Source of the DNA: Planotetraspora kaengkrachanensis
Lineage (GTDB): Bacteria > Actinomycetota > Actinomycetes > Streptosporangiales > Streptosporangiaceae
NCBI RefSeq assembly: GCF_016862895.1
Contig: NZ_BONV01000001.1
Location: 186,001-250,000, forward strand
Direction of reading: 5' to 3'
Length of the DNA: 64,000 bases
The translations under genes and the position numbers were made by a program. Below the pieces are notes generated by a model. That model saw only the letters and a list, made by a program, of their open reading frames with translations. It made no database searches and had not been told where the DNA came from. Position 1 is the stretch's first letter. Each line of letters opens with the position of its first letter. Shown piece after piece: positions 9,467 through 18,047 of the stretch.

Positions 9467-10447
9467 GTGGCAGCAACCCCCGACGTCACCGACGCGGAAA
9501 CCCGGCTCGAGACTCTGGTCGACACGGCGAACCGGATCCGCGACGCGATCGAATCCGTGATCGAAGGCAAGAGCGACGTCATCCGCCTCACCGTCACCGT
9601 TCTCCTCGCCGAAGGCCATCTCCTGATCGAGGACGTGCCCGGTGTCGGAAAGACGATGCTGGCCAAGGCGCTGGCGCGCTCCATCGACTGCCCCGTCAGG
9701 CGTGTGCAGTTCACCCCCGACCTGTTACCCAGCGACATCACCGGGGTGAGCGCCTACAACCAGCAGACCGGCGACTTCGAGTTCAAGCCCGGCCCCGTCT
9801 TCGCCAACATCGTGGTCGGCGACGAGATCAACCGGGCCTCGCCCAAGACGCAGTCCGCCCTCTTGGAGTGCATGGAGGAGCGCCAGGTCACCGTCGACGG
9901 CGAGACCTACCGCCTGGAATCGCCCTTCATGGTCATCGCGACGCAGAACCCGATCGAAATGGAGGGCACCTACGCGTTGCCGGAGGCGCAGCGCGACCGC
10001 TTCACCGCGAAGATCGCGATGGGGTATCCCGAGCCGGCCGCCGAACTGGAGATGCTCGACGTCCACGGGGCCTCCCAGCCCCTCGACAAGCTCGAGCCCG
10101 TCGCCACGACGGCGGAGGTGCGCGCGCTGATCGAGGCGATCCGCGCCGTGTACGTGTCGCAGCCGGTCAAGAAATACGCCATCGACATCGTCGCGGCGAC
10201 CCGGCAGTCCCCCGACCTTCTGCTCGGCGCCTCCCCCCGCGCCACTCTCCACCTGGTGCGCAGCGCCCGGGCGCACGCCGCGCTCTCGGGCCGCGACTAC
10301 GTGATCCCCGACGACCTGCAGGACCTGGCGGGGCCCGTCCTCGCGCACCGGCTGCTGCCGAGCATGGAGGCCCTGGGCCAGCAGCGCCGCCCCGAGCAGG
10401 TGATCGACGAAGTGATTCGCCGCGTCCCGGTGCCGGACGTCAAGTAA
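9467..10447 (+). CDS. MoxR-family AAA+ ATPase
   Basis: Cytoplasmic AAA+ chaperone-like ATPase of the MoxR branch, typically acting with a DUF58 partner. From GTG 9467 it has 326 residues. Seen: Walker A DVPGVGKTMLAKAL near residue 60, Walker B region VVGDEINRASPKTQSALLECMEE, and the sensor region MVIATQNPIEMEGTYALPEAQRDRF. The GTG is preceded by GGAGG four bases away; the frame is open upstream to 8993 but that part is non-conserved leader. It heads a three-gene operon with a DUF58 protein and a transglutaminase, a partnership common in actinobacteria whose substrate is unknown. Confidence 0.93.
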   Translation: MAATPDVTDAETRLETLVDTANRIRDAIESVIEGKSDVIRLTVTVLLAEGHLLIEDVPGVGKTMLAKALARSIDCPVRRVQFTPDLLPSDITGVSAYNQQTGDFEFKPGPVFANIVVGDEINRASPKTQSALLECMEERQVTVDGETYRLESPFMVIATQNPIEMEGTYALPEAQRDRFTAKIAMGYPEPAAELEMLDVHGASQPLDKLEPVATTAEVRALIEAIRAVYVSQPVKKYAIDIVAATRQSPDLLLGASPRATLHLVRSARAHAALSGRDYVIPDDLQDLAGPVLAHRLLPSMEALGQQRRPEQVIDEVIRRVPVPDVK

Positions 10448-10457
10448 CGGAGGCCCG

Positions 10458-11684
10458 ATGACGGGGTTGAAGGCTCTGACCTCGCGAGGGCGTTCGTTCC
10501 TCGCGTCGGGCGTCGCAGCACTGCTGTGCGCCTTCCTGCTGGGCGAGAGCGACCTGCTGCGGGTCGCCGTCCTGATCATCGCCATGCCGCTGCTCGCCTC
10601 GATGGTCGTGTCGCGCACCCGGTACCGGCTGCGCAGCACGAGGCGGCTCAGCCCGTCGCGCGTGGAGGTGGGCAACGACAGCATCGTGACCCTGCGGCTG
10701 GAGAACGTCACCCGCCTGCCGACGGGTCTGCTGCTGGTCGAGGACACCTTGCAGTACACGCTGGGCGCCCGGCAGCGGTTCGTCCTCGACAGGATGGAAT
10801 CGCGCGGCATCCGGGAGATCGACTACCGGGTGCGTTCCGACCTGCGGGGGCGCTTCCCCATCGGTCCCCTGTCCGTGCGGATCACCGACCCCTTCGGGCT
10901 GGTGGAGCTGGCCAGGTCGTTCACCGTCACCGACACGCTGGTGGTGACCCCCCAGGTGATCCCGCTGCCGGCCGTGCGCCTGTCGGGCGAGTGGACAGGT
11001 GGGGGCGACAGCCGTACGCGGTCGGTGGCCGCGGCGGGCGACGACGACGTCGCCCCCCGCGAGTACCGCCAAGGCGACGACCTGCGGCGGGTGCACTGGC
11101 GGTCCACCGCGCGGCACGGCGAGCTGATGGTCCGGCGCGAGGAGCAGCAGTGGCAGAGCAGGGGCGCGCTCCTGCTCGACACGCGCAGGCACGCCCACCG
11201 CGGAACGGGACCTTCCTCCTCCTTCGAGGTCGCGGTCTCCGCGGCGGCCTCGATCGGGGTGCACCTGTCCCGTGAGGGTCTGGGGCTGCGCCTGGTCACC
11301 GACCAGGGCGCACAGCATCTCGCCGACGCGGGCGGCTCCTGGTCGCTGATCGACAACCTCTCCGTCGTACGGCAGAGCTCCACGCGTTCGCTCGAGCACG
11401 GGGTCACCGCGCTGCGCCAGGGGGCGGGCGACGGGCTGATCGTGGCGGTCCTTGGCTCGATCGACGCGGAAGAGGCGCGCTCACTCGCCAGGCTCAGGCA
11501 TCCGGGTGTCACCGGCGTCGCGGTCATGCTCGACGTCGCCACGTGGGACGAGTTCCCCGACGAGACGGCGGAGGCCTCTCGCGCCGTGCTCTCCGGAGCC
11601 GGATGGCGGGTGCTCACCCTCCCTTCGGGCACGTCGCTCGCGGCCGTCTGGCCGGAGGCGGCATACAAGAGGAGCGCCGCATGA
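10458..11684 (+). CDS. DUF58 domain protein
   Basis: 408 residues. Two hydrophobic segments at about 12-50 (ALLCAFLLGESDLLRVAVLIIAM) suggest an N-terminal membrane anchor, followed by a beta-rich region and the DUF58 signature EYRQGDDLRRVHWRSTARHGELMVRREE near residue 205. The C-terminal half resembles a von Willebrand-type fold and lacks an obvious MIDAS metal site. A GGAGG precedes ATG 10458; the gene lies 10 bases after moxR and overlaps the transglutaminase by 4 bases (ATGA). The family is a MoxR partner; molecular function here is unknown. Confidence 0.92.
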   Translation: MTGLKALTSRGRSFLASGVAALLCAFLLGESDLLRVAVLIIAMPLLASMVVSRTRYRLRSTRRLSPSRVEVGNDSIVTLRLENVTRLPTGLLLVEDTLQYTLGARQRFVLDRMESRGIREIDYRVRSDLRGRFPIGPLSVRITDPFGLVELARSFTVTDTLVVTPQVIPLPAVRLSGEWTGGGDSRTRSVAAAGDDDVAPREYRQGDDLRRVHWRSTARHGELMVRREEQQWQSRGALLLDTRRHAHRGTGPSSSFEVAVSAAASIGVHLSREGLGLRLVTDQGAQHLADAGGSWSLIDNLSVVRQSSTRSLEHGVTALRQGAGDGLIVAVLGSIDAEEARSLARLRHPGVTGVAVMLDVATWDEFPDETAEASRAVLSGAGWRVLTLPSGTSLAAVWPEAAYKRSAA

Positions 11685-14260
11685 AACTCCCCATCGCCGC
11701 GGGCCTGGCCACGGCCGCGGTGTCGCTCACGCTCTACCCCCTGTTCGAGGGCGGGTCCTGGTTCTGGGCGAGCCTGGGGGCGATCATCGTCGTCACCGCC
11801 GTCGGCATGGGGGCCTCCCGCCTGTCCGCGCCCCCGTGGGCCGCCCCGCCCGTCATGGTCGTCGCACTCGGCCTCTATCTCACGGCCGTGTTCGCGGGCG
11901 ACGAGGCCTGGATCGGATTCATCCCCACGAAGGACTCGGTGCTGCTGGTCGGCGAACTGTTCGGCAGCGGCTTCGACGACATCCAGCGGTTCGCCGCGCC
12001 CGTGCCGGCCAACGAGGGGATCACCCTGCTGACGGCGGGCGGCGTCGGGGTCATGGCCGTCCTCGTCGACCTGTTCACCGTACGGCTGCGCCGGGCCGCG
12101 CTCGCGGGGCTTCCGCTGCTGGCGCTGTTCACCGTGCCGGCGGCGGTGCTGACCGATCCGATCAGCTGGCCGGCCTTCATGATCGGGGCCTTCGGGTACG
12201 TCGGCCTCCTGGTGGCGGACGGGCGCGAACGGCTCGGCAAGTGGGGCAGGGCCGTGTTCGTACGGCGGACGAGGACCGTGACCGCGGACTCCGCGCCCGA
12301 CACCGGGCGGCTCGCACTGTCCGGCAGGCGGATCGGTGTGACGGCGATCGGCCTGGCCGTCCTGCTGCCGGCCCTGCTGCCCAACCTCGCGCCCGCTCCC
12401 CTGTTCGCCTTCGGCGTCGGCAACGGCCTCGGTCCCGGCGGCGGCAACATCGGCATCCCCGACGCGATCGCCGAGCTCGGAGGCGAGCTGCGGCAGGAGG
12501 CGAACAACACCGTCCTGACGTACACCAGCAGCGACGACCAGCCCCGCTATCTGCGGATCTACTCGCTCGACGTCTTCGACGGGACGAAGTGGACGATCAA
12601 CCCGCTCCGGGGACGCCCGGAGGACCGGGTGTCGGAAGGGCCGCTGCCCCCCGCTCCCGGCCTCGGCCCGACGGTCCCGGTGAAACGGGCCGAGACGCAG
12701 ATCTCGATCAGTGACGACATCCGCACGCTGAGGTTCCTGCCACTGCCCTACCCGGCGACGCAGGTCGACGCCGACGGAGACTGGCGGGCCGACCGCAACT
12801 CCCTCATGGTCTTCTCCACCGACGACGAGGCGGCCGGGCTCGACTACCGCGTCGCGACGGGCGAGCCTCAGCCCACGCCCGAGCAGTTGGACCTGGCGGC
12901 CCCCGAACCCGACTCGGGCGGCCGGCGCTACCTCGACCTGCCTGCCGGGCTCGACCCCCGGGTGGCCGGCCTGGCGCAGCGGGTCACGGCCGGAGCGACG
13001 ACCCGCTACCAGCAGGCGGTGAAGCTCCAGGAGTGGTTCACCCAGAGCGGCGCGTTCACCTACAGCTTGAAGGCGAGCGGCTCGGGCGGCGAGGCCCTGT
13101 CGCAGTTCATCCTGACCGACCGCTCGGGATACTGCGAGCAGTTCGCGAGCGCGATGGCGGTCATGGCGCGGATGCTCGGCATCCCGGCCAAGGTGTCGAT
13201 CGGCTTCACCGGCGGCACGAAGATCGGCGACAAGTGGACGGTGCGCACCCACGACGCCCACGCGTGGCCGGAGCTCTATTTCGCGGGAGTCGGGTGGCTC
13301 CGCTTCGAGCCGACTCCCGGGGGCACGGCCGGGCAGGGAACGGCGCAGGTGCCGCAGTACTCCCTGCCGGTGACTCCCACGGCGAGCCCGTCTCCCGGCT
13401 CCTCACCGGGTGCCTCCGCGGGTCCGGACGACACCACCGGCGACTCGGCTCCCGCTCCCCGCAACCCCCGGGAGATCGAACGCGACCTCGGCAACCTGCC
13501 GATCGCCGCCGACCCGGGCACGCCCCTGTGGGTGAAGATCGCCATCGGAGTGGTGGCCGCGGTGCTGGTCCTGCTGATCCCCGCCGTCGTACGGCTGTCG
13601 TCCCGATACCGGCGCCGCAGGGTCCTGGACAAGGTCGCGTTCGCCGTACCCGATCCCGTCGGGCCCGATCCCGAGGCGGACGGGTCCGACGCGGACCTGA
13701 TCGTGTCCGGAGACACCTCCGCGAGGAGGAAGCGGCGAGCCGTCGCCGCGGGCGCGTCGGAGCAGGTCGCCCCGGCCGTGGAGGCGGCCTGGGCCGAGCT
13801 GGGTGACACGCTGACCGACTTCGGGATGGCGCGCAGGCCGGGCGAGAGCCCGAGGGCCCTCGGGCGGCGGGTGGCGCAGACCCTGGGGACGGACCCGGGC
13901 CTCACGGCCTCGATCACCGCGATCACCTCGGCCGAGGAGCGGCGCAGATACGCCCGCTCGGTTAACGGGCCGAGCCCCGTCGCCGCGGATCTCAGGCAGG
14001 TGAGGCGGGCGCTCGCCGCGGCCGCGTCGAAGAAGCGGCGCCTGGGCGCGACGCTGGCGCCGGTGTCCACTCTGCTGCGTCTGCGCGCGCTCGGCGAGAA
14101 GGCGCTGGACGGTTTCGACCGGCTGGAGAACATCCGGCTCGTGGCGGGGAGATCCAGGAACGGGGCGGACGACACGATGGGGAACCGGACGGTGACGGTG
14201 CGAGACGGCATGGAGGATGAGGCCGGAGCGGGGCGGAGCCTCACCGGGTCCCGGCGCTAG
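11681..14260 (+). CDS. Membrane transglutaminase-like protein (DUF3488/TgpA type)
   Basis: 859 residues. The N-terminal half contains several helices (residues about 1-90, 120-185 and 220-250), then an extracytoplasmic domain. The transglutaminase core lies at about 440-545 with Cys485 (SGYCEQFASAMAVMARMLGIPA) and His527 (HDAHAWPELYF); the third position reads WLRFEPTPG, with Glu where many relatives have Asp. A Ser/Pro/Thr/Gly linker (about 565-600) precedes another helix near 622-640 and a cytoplasmic tail. ATG 11681 overlaps the DUF58 stop. Such proteins are thought to act on cell-envelope proteins as proteases or transamidases; the substrate is unknown. Confidence 0.9.
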   Translation: MKLPIAAGLATAAVSLTLYPLFEGGSWFWASLGAIIVVTAVGMGASRLSAPPWAAPPVMVVALGLYLTAVFAGDEAWIGFIPTKDSVLLVGELFGSGFDDIQRFAAPVPANEGITLLTAGGVGVMAVLVDLFTVRLRRAALAGLPLLALFTVPAAVLTDPISWPAFMIGAFGYVGLLVADGRERLGKWGRAVFVRRTRTVTADSAPDTGRLALSGRRIGVTAIGLAVLLPALLPNLAPAPLFAFGVGNGLGPGGGNIGIPDAIAELGGELRQEANNTVLTYTSSDDQPRYLRIYSLDVFDGTKWTINPLRGRPEDRVSEGPLPPAPGLGPTVPVKRAETQISISDDIRTLRFLPLPYPATQVDADGDWRADRNSLMVFSTDDEAAGLDYRVATGEPQPTPEQLDLAAPEPDSGGRRYLDLPAGLDPRVAGLAQRVTAGATTRYQQAVKLQEWFTQSGAFTYSLKASGSGGEALSQFILTDRSGYCEQFASAMAVMARMLGIPAKVSIGFTGGTKIGDKWTVRTHDAHAWPELYFAGVGWLRFEPTPGGTAGQGTAQVPQYSLPVTPTASPSPGSSPGASAGPDDTTGDSAPAPRNPREIERDLGNLPIAADPGTPLWVKIAIGVVAAVLVLLIPAVVRLSSRYRRRRVLDKVAFAVPDPVGPDPEADGSDADLIVSGDTSARRKRRAVAAGASEQVAPAVEAAWAELGDTLTDFGMARRPGESPRALGRRVAQTLGTDPGLTASITAITSAEERRRYARSVNGPSPVAADLRQVRRALAAAASKKRRLGATLAPVSTLLRLRALGEKALDGFDRLENIRLVAGRSRNGADDTMGNRTVTVRDGMEDEAGAGRSLTGSRR

Positions 14261-14369
14261 CCGGGGGCGGCCTCACCGGGTCCCGGAACTGCTCCTGGGC
14301 GCCTGGCCGGGTCCCGGACCGGACACCGGCCGGGGCCCGCGGGCCCCGCACGGAGGTGCGGAGGAGCGC
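14261..14369. repeat. GC-rich direct repeats between convergent genes
   Basis: After the transglutaminase stop the sequence CTCACCGGGTCCCGG occurs twice (about 14241 and 14273), with a third CCGGGTCCCGGA copy near 14306, then the palindrome GGGGCCCGCGGGCCCC near 14335. The genes on either side converge here, so the palindrome may serve as a terminator; this is inferred from structure only. Confidence 0.4.
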
Positions 14370-14756
14370 TCAGCGTTCGTCGTGACGACGGCGCCAGCGC
14401 TCCTCCATACGCTCCATGAAGCCCTGACGCTGCTGGCGGCGGCCACGGTTCTGCGTCGTGGTCCCGCCGCCCTCGCCTCCGAACCCGCTCATGCGCTTCC
14501 AGGCGGACAGACCCCACAGGCAGGTGGCGAGCATGACCACGAACCCGGCTACGCCGAGCGGGATCTGGTTCGCCACCGCGCCCACCATCAGCAGCACGAC
14601 ACCCAGTGCGAAGCCGACGGAGGCCTTCACCAGGCGCCGCTTGTAATGGCTGCGCGGGTCACTGATCCGGACGGTATTGGCCCACTTCGGGTCCTCGGCA
14701 TAGAGGGCCTGCTCGATCTGGTCGAGCAAGCGCTGCTCGTGCTCAGACAGCGGCAC
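14370..14756 (-). CDS. DUF3040 membrane protein
   Basis: Small actinobacterial membrane protein of unknown function. From GTG 14756 it has 128 residues and begins with the family hallmark PLSEHEQRLLDQIEQALYAEDPKWA. Two adjacent helices follow (about 45-65 and 70-90, ASVGFALGVVLLMVGAV and GVAGFVVMLATCLWGL), then a basic Gln/Arg tail. A GGGAGG lies just upstream of the chosen GTG; another start four codons upstream is possible. It lies downstream of nothing obvious and sits next to dinB in the same direction. Confidence 0.88.
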   Translation of the reverse strand: MPLSEHEQRLLDQIEQALYAEDPKWANTVRISDPRSHYKRRLVKASVGFALGVVLLMVGAVANQIPLGVAGFVVMLATCLWGLSAWKRMSGFGGEGGGTTTQNRGRRQQRQGFMERMEERWRRRHDER

Positions 14757-14903
14757 GGCGCCTCCCAAGGACGGCCCCAGTTAGGGGAAGACGGCAACGG
14801 ACGACACGGGGTGTCCGAACCTCGCGGTCGGTTATCCCCAGAATACGAGGCTGTAGACGTAGGCGAAAGAAAACGTCCAACGCGGTCCAAACCGGAGGTG
14901 ACG

Positions 14904-16142
14904 TCATAGATCCATTGGACCAAACGGGCGCTGAACTAGCGAGGCCGGGCGGACCGCTTCTGGGCCGAATCTCCGAATCGCCTTATCCATCGCCTGTTCG
15001 GCCTCGCGCCAGCCCGTCTCCCTCTCGCCGAGACCGAGCTGACGGGTCGCCGTGGCCGCCGGCCGGAGGTTCTCCATGCGGACTCCGACCAGTCTGAGAC
15101 GCACGCGATCCAGGCCCGCGGCCTCGTAGAGCTCACAAGATGTGGCGAAAATCTCCTTCGCGACATCCGTCGGCTCACGGAGCGTGCGCGACCGGGTGAT
15201 GGTGGTGAAGTCGGAGCGGCGCAGTTTCACGCTGACCGTGCGGCCGACGTGGCCGGCCGCCCTGAGCCGGGACGCGACCCGCTCGGACAGCCGGAGCAAC
15301 TCCCGCTTGATCACCTCGGGGTCGTCCACGTCGTGGGAGAACGTCTCCTCGTTGCCGATGCTCTTGTCGGGCGAGTGGGGCACCACGGGACGATCGTCGC
15401 GTCCCCAGGCGAGAGCCGACAGATGGGCCCCCGCGGCCCCGAATTCGCGCTGGAGCGTGGAAACCGGCACCTGGGCCAGATCCCCCACCGTCCGGATGCC
15501 GAGCCGTACCAGGGCCTGTTCAGTGCGCTCCCCCACGCCCCACAGGGCGGCGACGGGAAGCGGGTGGAGGAACTCGACCTCCGCCGACGCCGGGACGACC
15601 AGCAGGCCGTCGGGCTTGCACTGGCGGGAGGCGAGCTTGGCCACGAACTTGCTGCCGGCGACGCCGACCGAGCAGGTGATGCCGTAGCGCTCCGCCACCT
15701 GCCCGCGGATCAGCTCGGCGATCACCGAGGACGAGCCGAGCCTGCGGCGGGCCCCGCCGACGTCGAGGAACGCCTCGTCCGAGGAGATCGGCTCCACCTC
15801 GGGGGTGATCGCCTGGAAGATCTCCATGATTCCCTTGGAGACCTCGGAGTACTTCCCGTGGCTGGGCGGGATGATCGTCGCCTGCGGGCAGATGCGGCGG
15901 GCCCGAGACATCGGCATCGCCGAGTGCACGCCGAACCGCCTGGCCTCGTAGGTGGCGCTGAGGACCACCCCGCGCGCGCCCGGCGCGCCGACGATGACCG
16001 GGGTGCCCTTCAGCTCAGGATGGTCGAGCAGCTCCACGCTGGCGAAGAAGGCGTCCATGTCCACGTGGAGGATCGGGCAGCCGCTGTCGTCGGCGGGGCC
16101 GCGGGGTGAAGGCTCCCGAGGCAGCAGCTGGTTCCGGGACAC
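14904..16142 (-). CDS. dinB: DNA polymerase IV (Y family)
   Basis: Error-prone translesion polymerase. 412 residues from GTG 16142. Seen: palm motif HVDMDAFFASVELLDHPEL near residue 26, YEARRFGVHSAMP, the catalytic SSDEAFLDVGGAR with the SxDE acidic residues, YGITCSVGVAGSKFVAKLAS, the helix-hairpin-helix region LWGVGERTEQALVRLGIRTVGDLA, and a little-finger domain. The C-terminus shows no clear beta-clamp peptide beyond LVQRPFGPMDL, which could serve as one. The first 20 residues are non-conserved. Confidence 0.96.
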   Translation of the reverse strand: MSRNQLLPREPSPRGPADDSGCPILHVDMDAFFASVELLDHPELKGTPVIVGAPGARGVVLSATYEARRFGVHSAMPMSRARRICPQATIIPPSHGKYSEVSKGIMEIFQAITPEVEPISSDEAFLDVGGARRRLGSSSVIAELIRGQVAERYGITCSVGVAGSKFVAKLASRQCKPDGLLVVPASAEVEFLHPLPVAALWGVGERTEQALVRLGIRTVGDLAQVPVSTLQREFGAAGAHLSALAWGRDDRPVVPHSPDKSIGNEETFSHDVDDPEVIKRELLRLSERVASRLRAAGHVGRTVSVKLRRSDFTTITRSRTLREPTDVAKEIFATSCELYEAAGLDRVRLRLVGVRMENLRPAATATRQLGLGERETGWREAEQAMDKAIRRFGPEAVRPASLVQRPFGPMDL

Positions 16143-16220
16143 TCCGCCACCCTACCCGAACATGGTTGCGATAACCCGGGTTCACCCGAGCCGGATCCGG
16201 CCGCTTCTCCCGCGGCCGCC

Positions 16221-16940
16221 TCAACGGTAGGCGATGGCGTGGAGCTGGGTGGCGATGTCGCGCAACACGGGGTGGGCCGCCGCCGCCTGCTCCAGCGCGA
16301 TCAGCGCCTCCGGGTCGTTCTCCGCCAGCATCCCCGGCACGAGATCGGCGAAGATCCGCACGCCGTGCACCTCTCCCACGGTGAACCCGGTCTGCGTGAG
16401 CAGCTCCGACAGGGCGTCGCGGGAGAACCTGCGGGGGGTCGGGTCGCGGTCGCCCCAGCGGCCCGACGGATCGGCGAGCACCCGACGGGCCTCGTCGAAG
16501 TGGCCCGCCAGCGAGCGGTGGATCGCCGTCGCGAACGGGTTGGCCGCGAGCACGCTCACCGCCCCGCCCGCGCGCAGGACACACCTGACGGCGCGGAGCG
16601 CGCCCGCCGGGTCCTCGACGTACTCGAGGACGCTGTGGCACAGCACCAGGTCGGCGCTGTCCGGCTTCAGGAGTTCGCCGAGATCGGCCGCGTCTCCCTG
16701 CAGGCCCTTGACGCCCACGCCGGTCTCGGCGGCGCGGCGCTCCAGGGCGGCCAACGAGTCGAGGGTCGGGTCCACCACCGTGACGGCGTGACCGAGCTTC
16801 GCGAGCGGCACGGCGAAACCGCCCGTGCCGCCTCCGGCGTCCACGATGTCGAGCGACTCGCGCCCGGTCGCCGCCACCCGGTCCGCCAGGACCGCGCGCA
16901 GCGCCTTCCACGCGACCGTCTGCCGCGGTGCGTCACGCAC
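16221..16940 (-). CDS. Class I SAM-dependent methyltransferase
   Basis: 239 residues. SAM-binding motif I LDIVDAGGGTGGFAVPLAKLG near residue 30, motif II acidic VTVVDPTLDSL, and LVLCHSVLEYVEDPAGALRAVRCVLRAGG (motifs IV-V) give a clear class I Rossmann methyltransferase. The C-terminal half (RRFSRDALSELLTQTGFTVGEVHGVRIF) resembles the UbiE/CmoA-like small-molecule group. No neighbour names the substrate. Start is GTG 16940, with no strong alternative. Confidence 0.85.
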   Translation of the reverse strand: MRDAPRQTVAWKALRAVLADRVAATGRESLDIVDAGGGTGGFAVPLAKLGHAVTVVDPTLDSLAALERRAAETGVGVKGLQGDAADLGELLKPDSADLVLCHSVLEYVEDPAGALRAVRCVLRAGGAVSVLAANPFATAIHRSLAGHFDEARRVLADPSGRWGDRDPTPRRFSRDALSELLTQTGFTVGEVHGVRIFADLVPGMLAENDPEALIALEQAAAAHPVLRDIATQLHAIAYR

Positions 16941-17047
16941 GCCCGGCCCTCCCTACTCCAGCAGTGCCCTTGTTACTCGCATTGTCGCGTGCGCCGCGCC
17001 CGGCCGCGCCCACGGCCCGCCGCGACCGGCCGGGGCACGCGGCGGTC

Positions 17048-17458
17048 CTAGAGCGACAGCGACGGCTTGAGCTGCTTGAACCGGGCGAGCAGGCCGTTGA
17101 CGAACTGGGGTGACTCGTCGGTCGACAACTCGGCCGCGAGGTGCACCCATTCGCTGATGACCACGCCTTCCGGCACCTCCTCCGACGAGAGCATCTCGAA
17201 GGTGCCCCCGCGCAGGATGTTGCGGTCGACCGCCGGCATGCGCTCGAGCGTCCAGCCCTCGGAGTAGGTGGAGATCAGCTCGTCGATCCGGACCCGGTGC
17301 CTGGTCACGCCTTCGACCAGGGCGGAGGTGTACTCGTTGACCGGGGGATCCGATCGTTCGACCCGCTCGGCGAGCACGCTGAGCGGGCTCTCGCTCCGGG
17401 CCTCGGCCTCGAACAGGATGTCCAGCGCACGCCGCCGGGCCTTGCCCCGGGCCGACAC
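17048..17458 (-). CDS. nusB: Transcription antitermination factor NusB
   Basis: All-helical RNA-binding factor that forms the rRNA antitermination complex with NusE/S10. 136 residues from GTG 17458, beginning SARGKARRRALDILFEAEAR, the NusB consensus. Also visible are ITRH-like VEGVTRHRVRIDELIST, MPAVDRNILRGGTFEML and the ending FVNGLLARF. The start lies 1 base after the efp stop, so the two are tightly coupled. The frame is open far upstream through efp, but that is shadow sequence. Confidence 0.96.
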   Translation of the reverse strand: MSARGKARRRALDILFEAEARSESPLSVLAERVERSDPPVNEYTSALVEGVTRHRVRIDELISTYSEGWTLERMPAVDRNILRGGTFEMLSSEEVPEGVVISEWVHLAAELSTDESPQFVNGLLARFKQLKPSLSL

Positions 17459-17459
17459 C

Positions 17460-18020
17460 TCAGGCCCGACCGAGGTACTCGCCGCTGCGAGTGTCGACCT
17501 TGACCTTCTCGCCGGTGGTGATGAAGAGCGGGACCTTGATCTCCGCGCCGGTCTCCAGCTTGGCGGGCTTGGTGCCGCCGGTGGACCGGTCGCCCTGAAG
17601 GCCCGGCTCGGTCTCCGCGATGGTGAGCTCGACGGCCGCGGGCAGGTCGATGTAGAGGACGTTGCCCTCGTTGATCGCGACGGTGGCGAGCATGTTCTCG
17701 AGCAGGTAGTTGGCGGCGTCGCCGACGGCGGGCCGGGAGACGTGGAGCATGTCGTACGTCTCGGTGTCCATGAAGACGAAGTCGTCACCGTCGAGGTAGG
17801 AGTACTGCATCTCCCGCTTGTCGACGTTGGCGACGTCGACCTTGACGCCGGCGTTGAAGGTCTTGTCCACGACCTTGCCGGACGTGATGTTCTTGAGCTT
17901 GGTGCGGACGAACGCGCCGCCCTTGCCCGGCTTGACATGCTGGAACTCGACGACGGTCCAGAGCTCACCGCCGTCGAGCTTGAGCACAAGACCGTTCTTC
18001 AGGTCGTTCGTCGTGGCCAC
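17460..18020 (-). CDS. efp: Elongation factor P
   Basis: Relieves ribosome stalling at polyproline stretches. 186 residues, the standard length. Domain I carries the loop [10 protein letters not shown] with Lys33 at the tip, the position that is post-translationally modified in some bacteria. Domains II and III follow, ending [14 protein letters not shown]-like ([15 protein letters not shown]), the efp signature region. Pairing with nusB is classic in actinobacteria. The Gly/Pro-rich FtsI and NOL1/RsmB-type proteins in this window are plausible clients (inference). Confidence 0.97.
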   Translation of the reverse strand: MATTNDLKNGLVLKLDGGELWTVVEFQHVKPGKGGAFVRTKLKNITSGKVVDKTFNAGVKVDVANVDKREMQYSYLDGDDFVFMDTETYDMLHVSRPAVGDAANYLLENMLATVAINEGNVLYIDLPAAVELTIAETEPGLQGDRSTGGTKPAKLETGAEIKVPLFITTGEKVKVDTRSGEYLGRA

Positions 18021-18047
18021 GTGTGGTCTCTTTCGCGTGCGGCTGCC

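Noticed and set aside
10823-13261. 812-codon minus-strand open frame antisense to DUF58 and transglutaminase
   Set aside because: Composition of a GC shadow; both forward genes are intact and have conserved motifs.
9467-14260. Defence island built on MoxR-DUF58
   Set aside because: No nuclease, methylase or toxin gene is nearby, the third gene is a transglutaminase, and the neighbours are core cell-wall genes.
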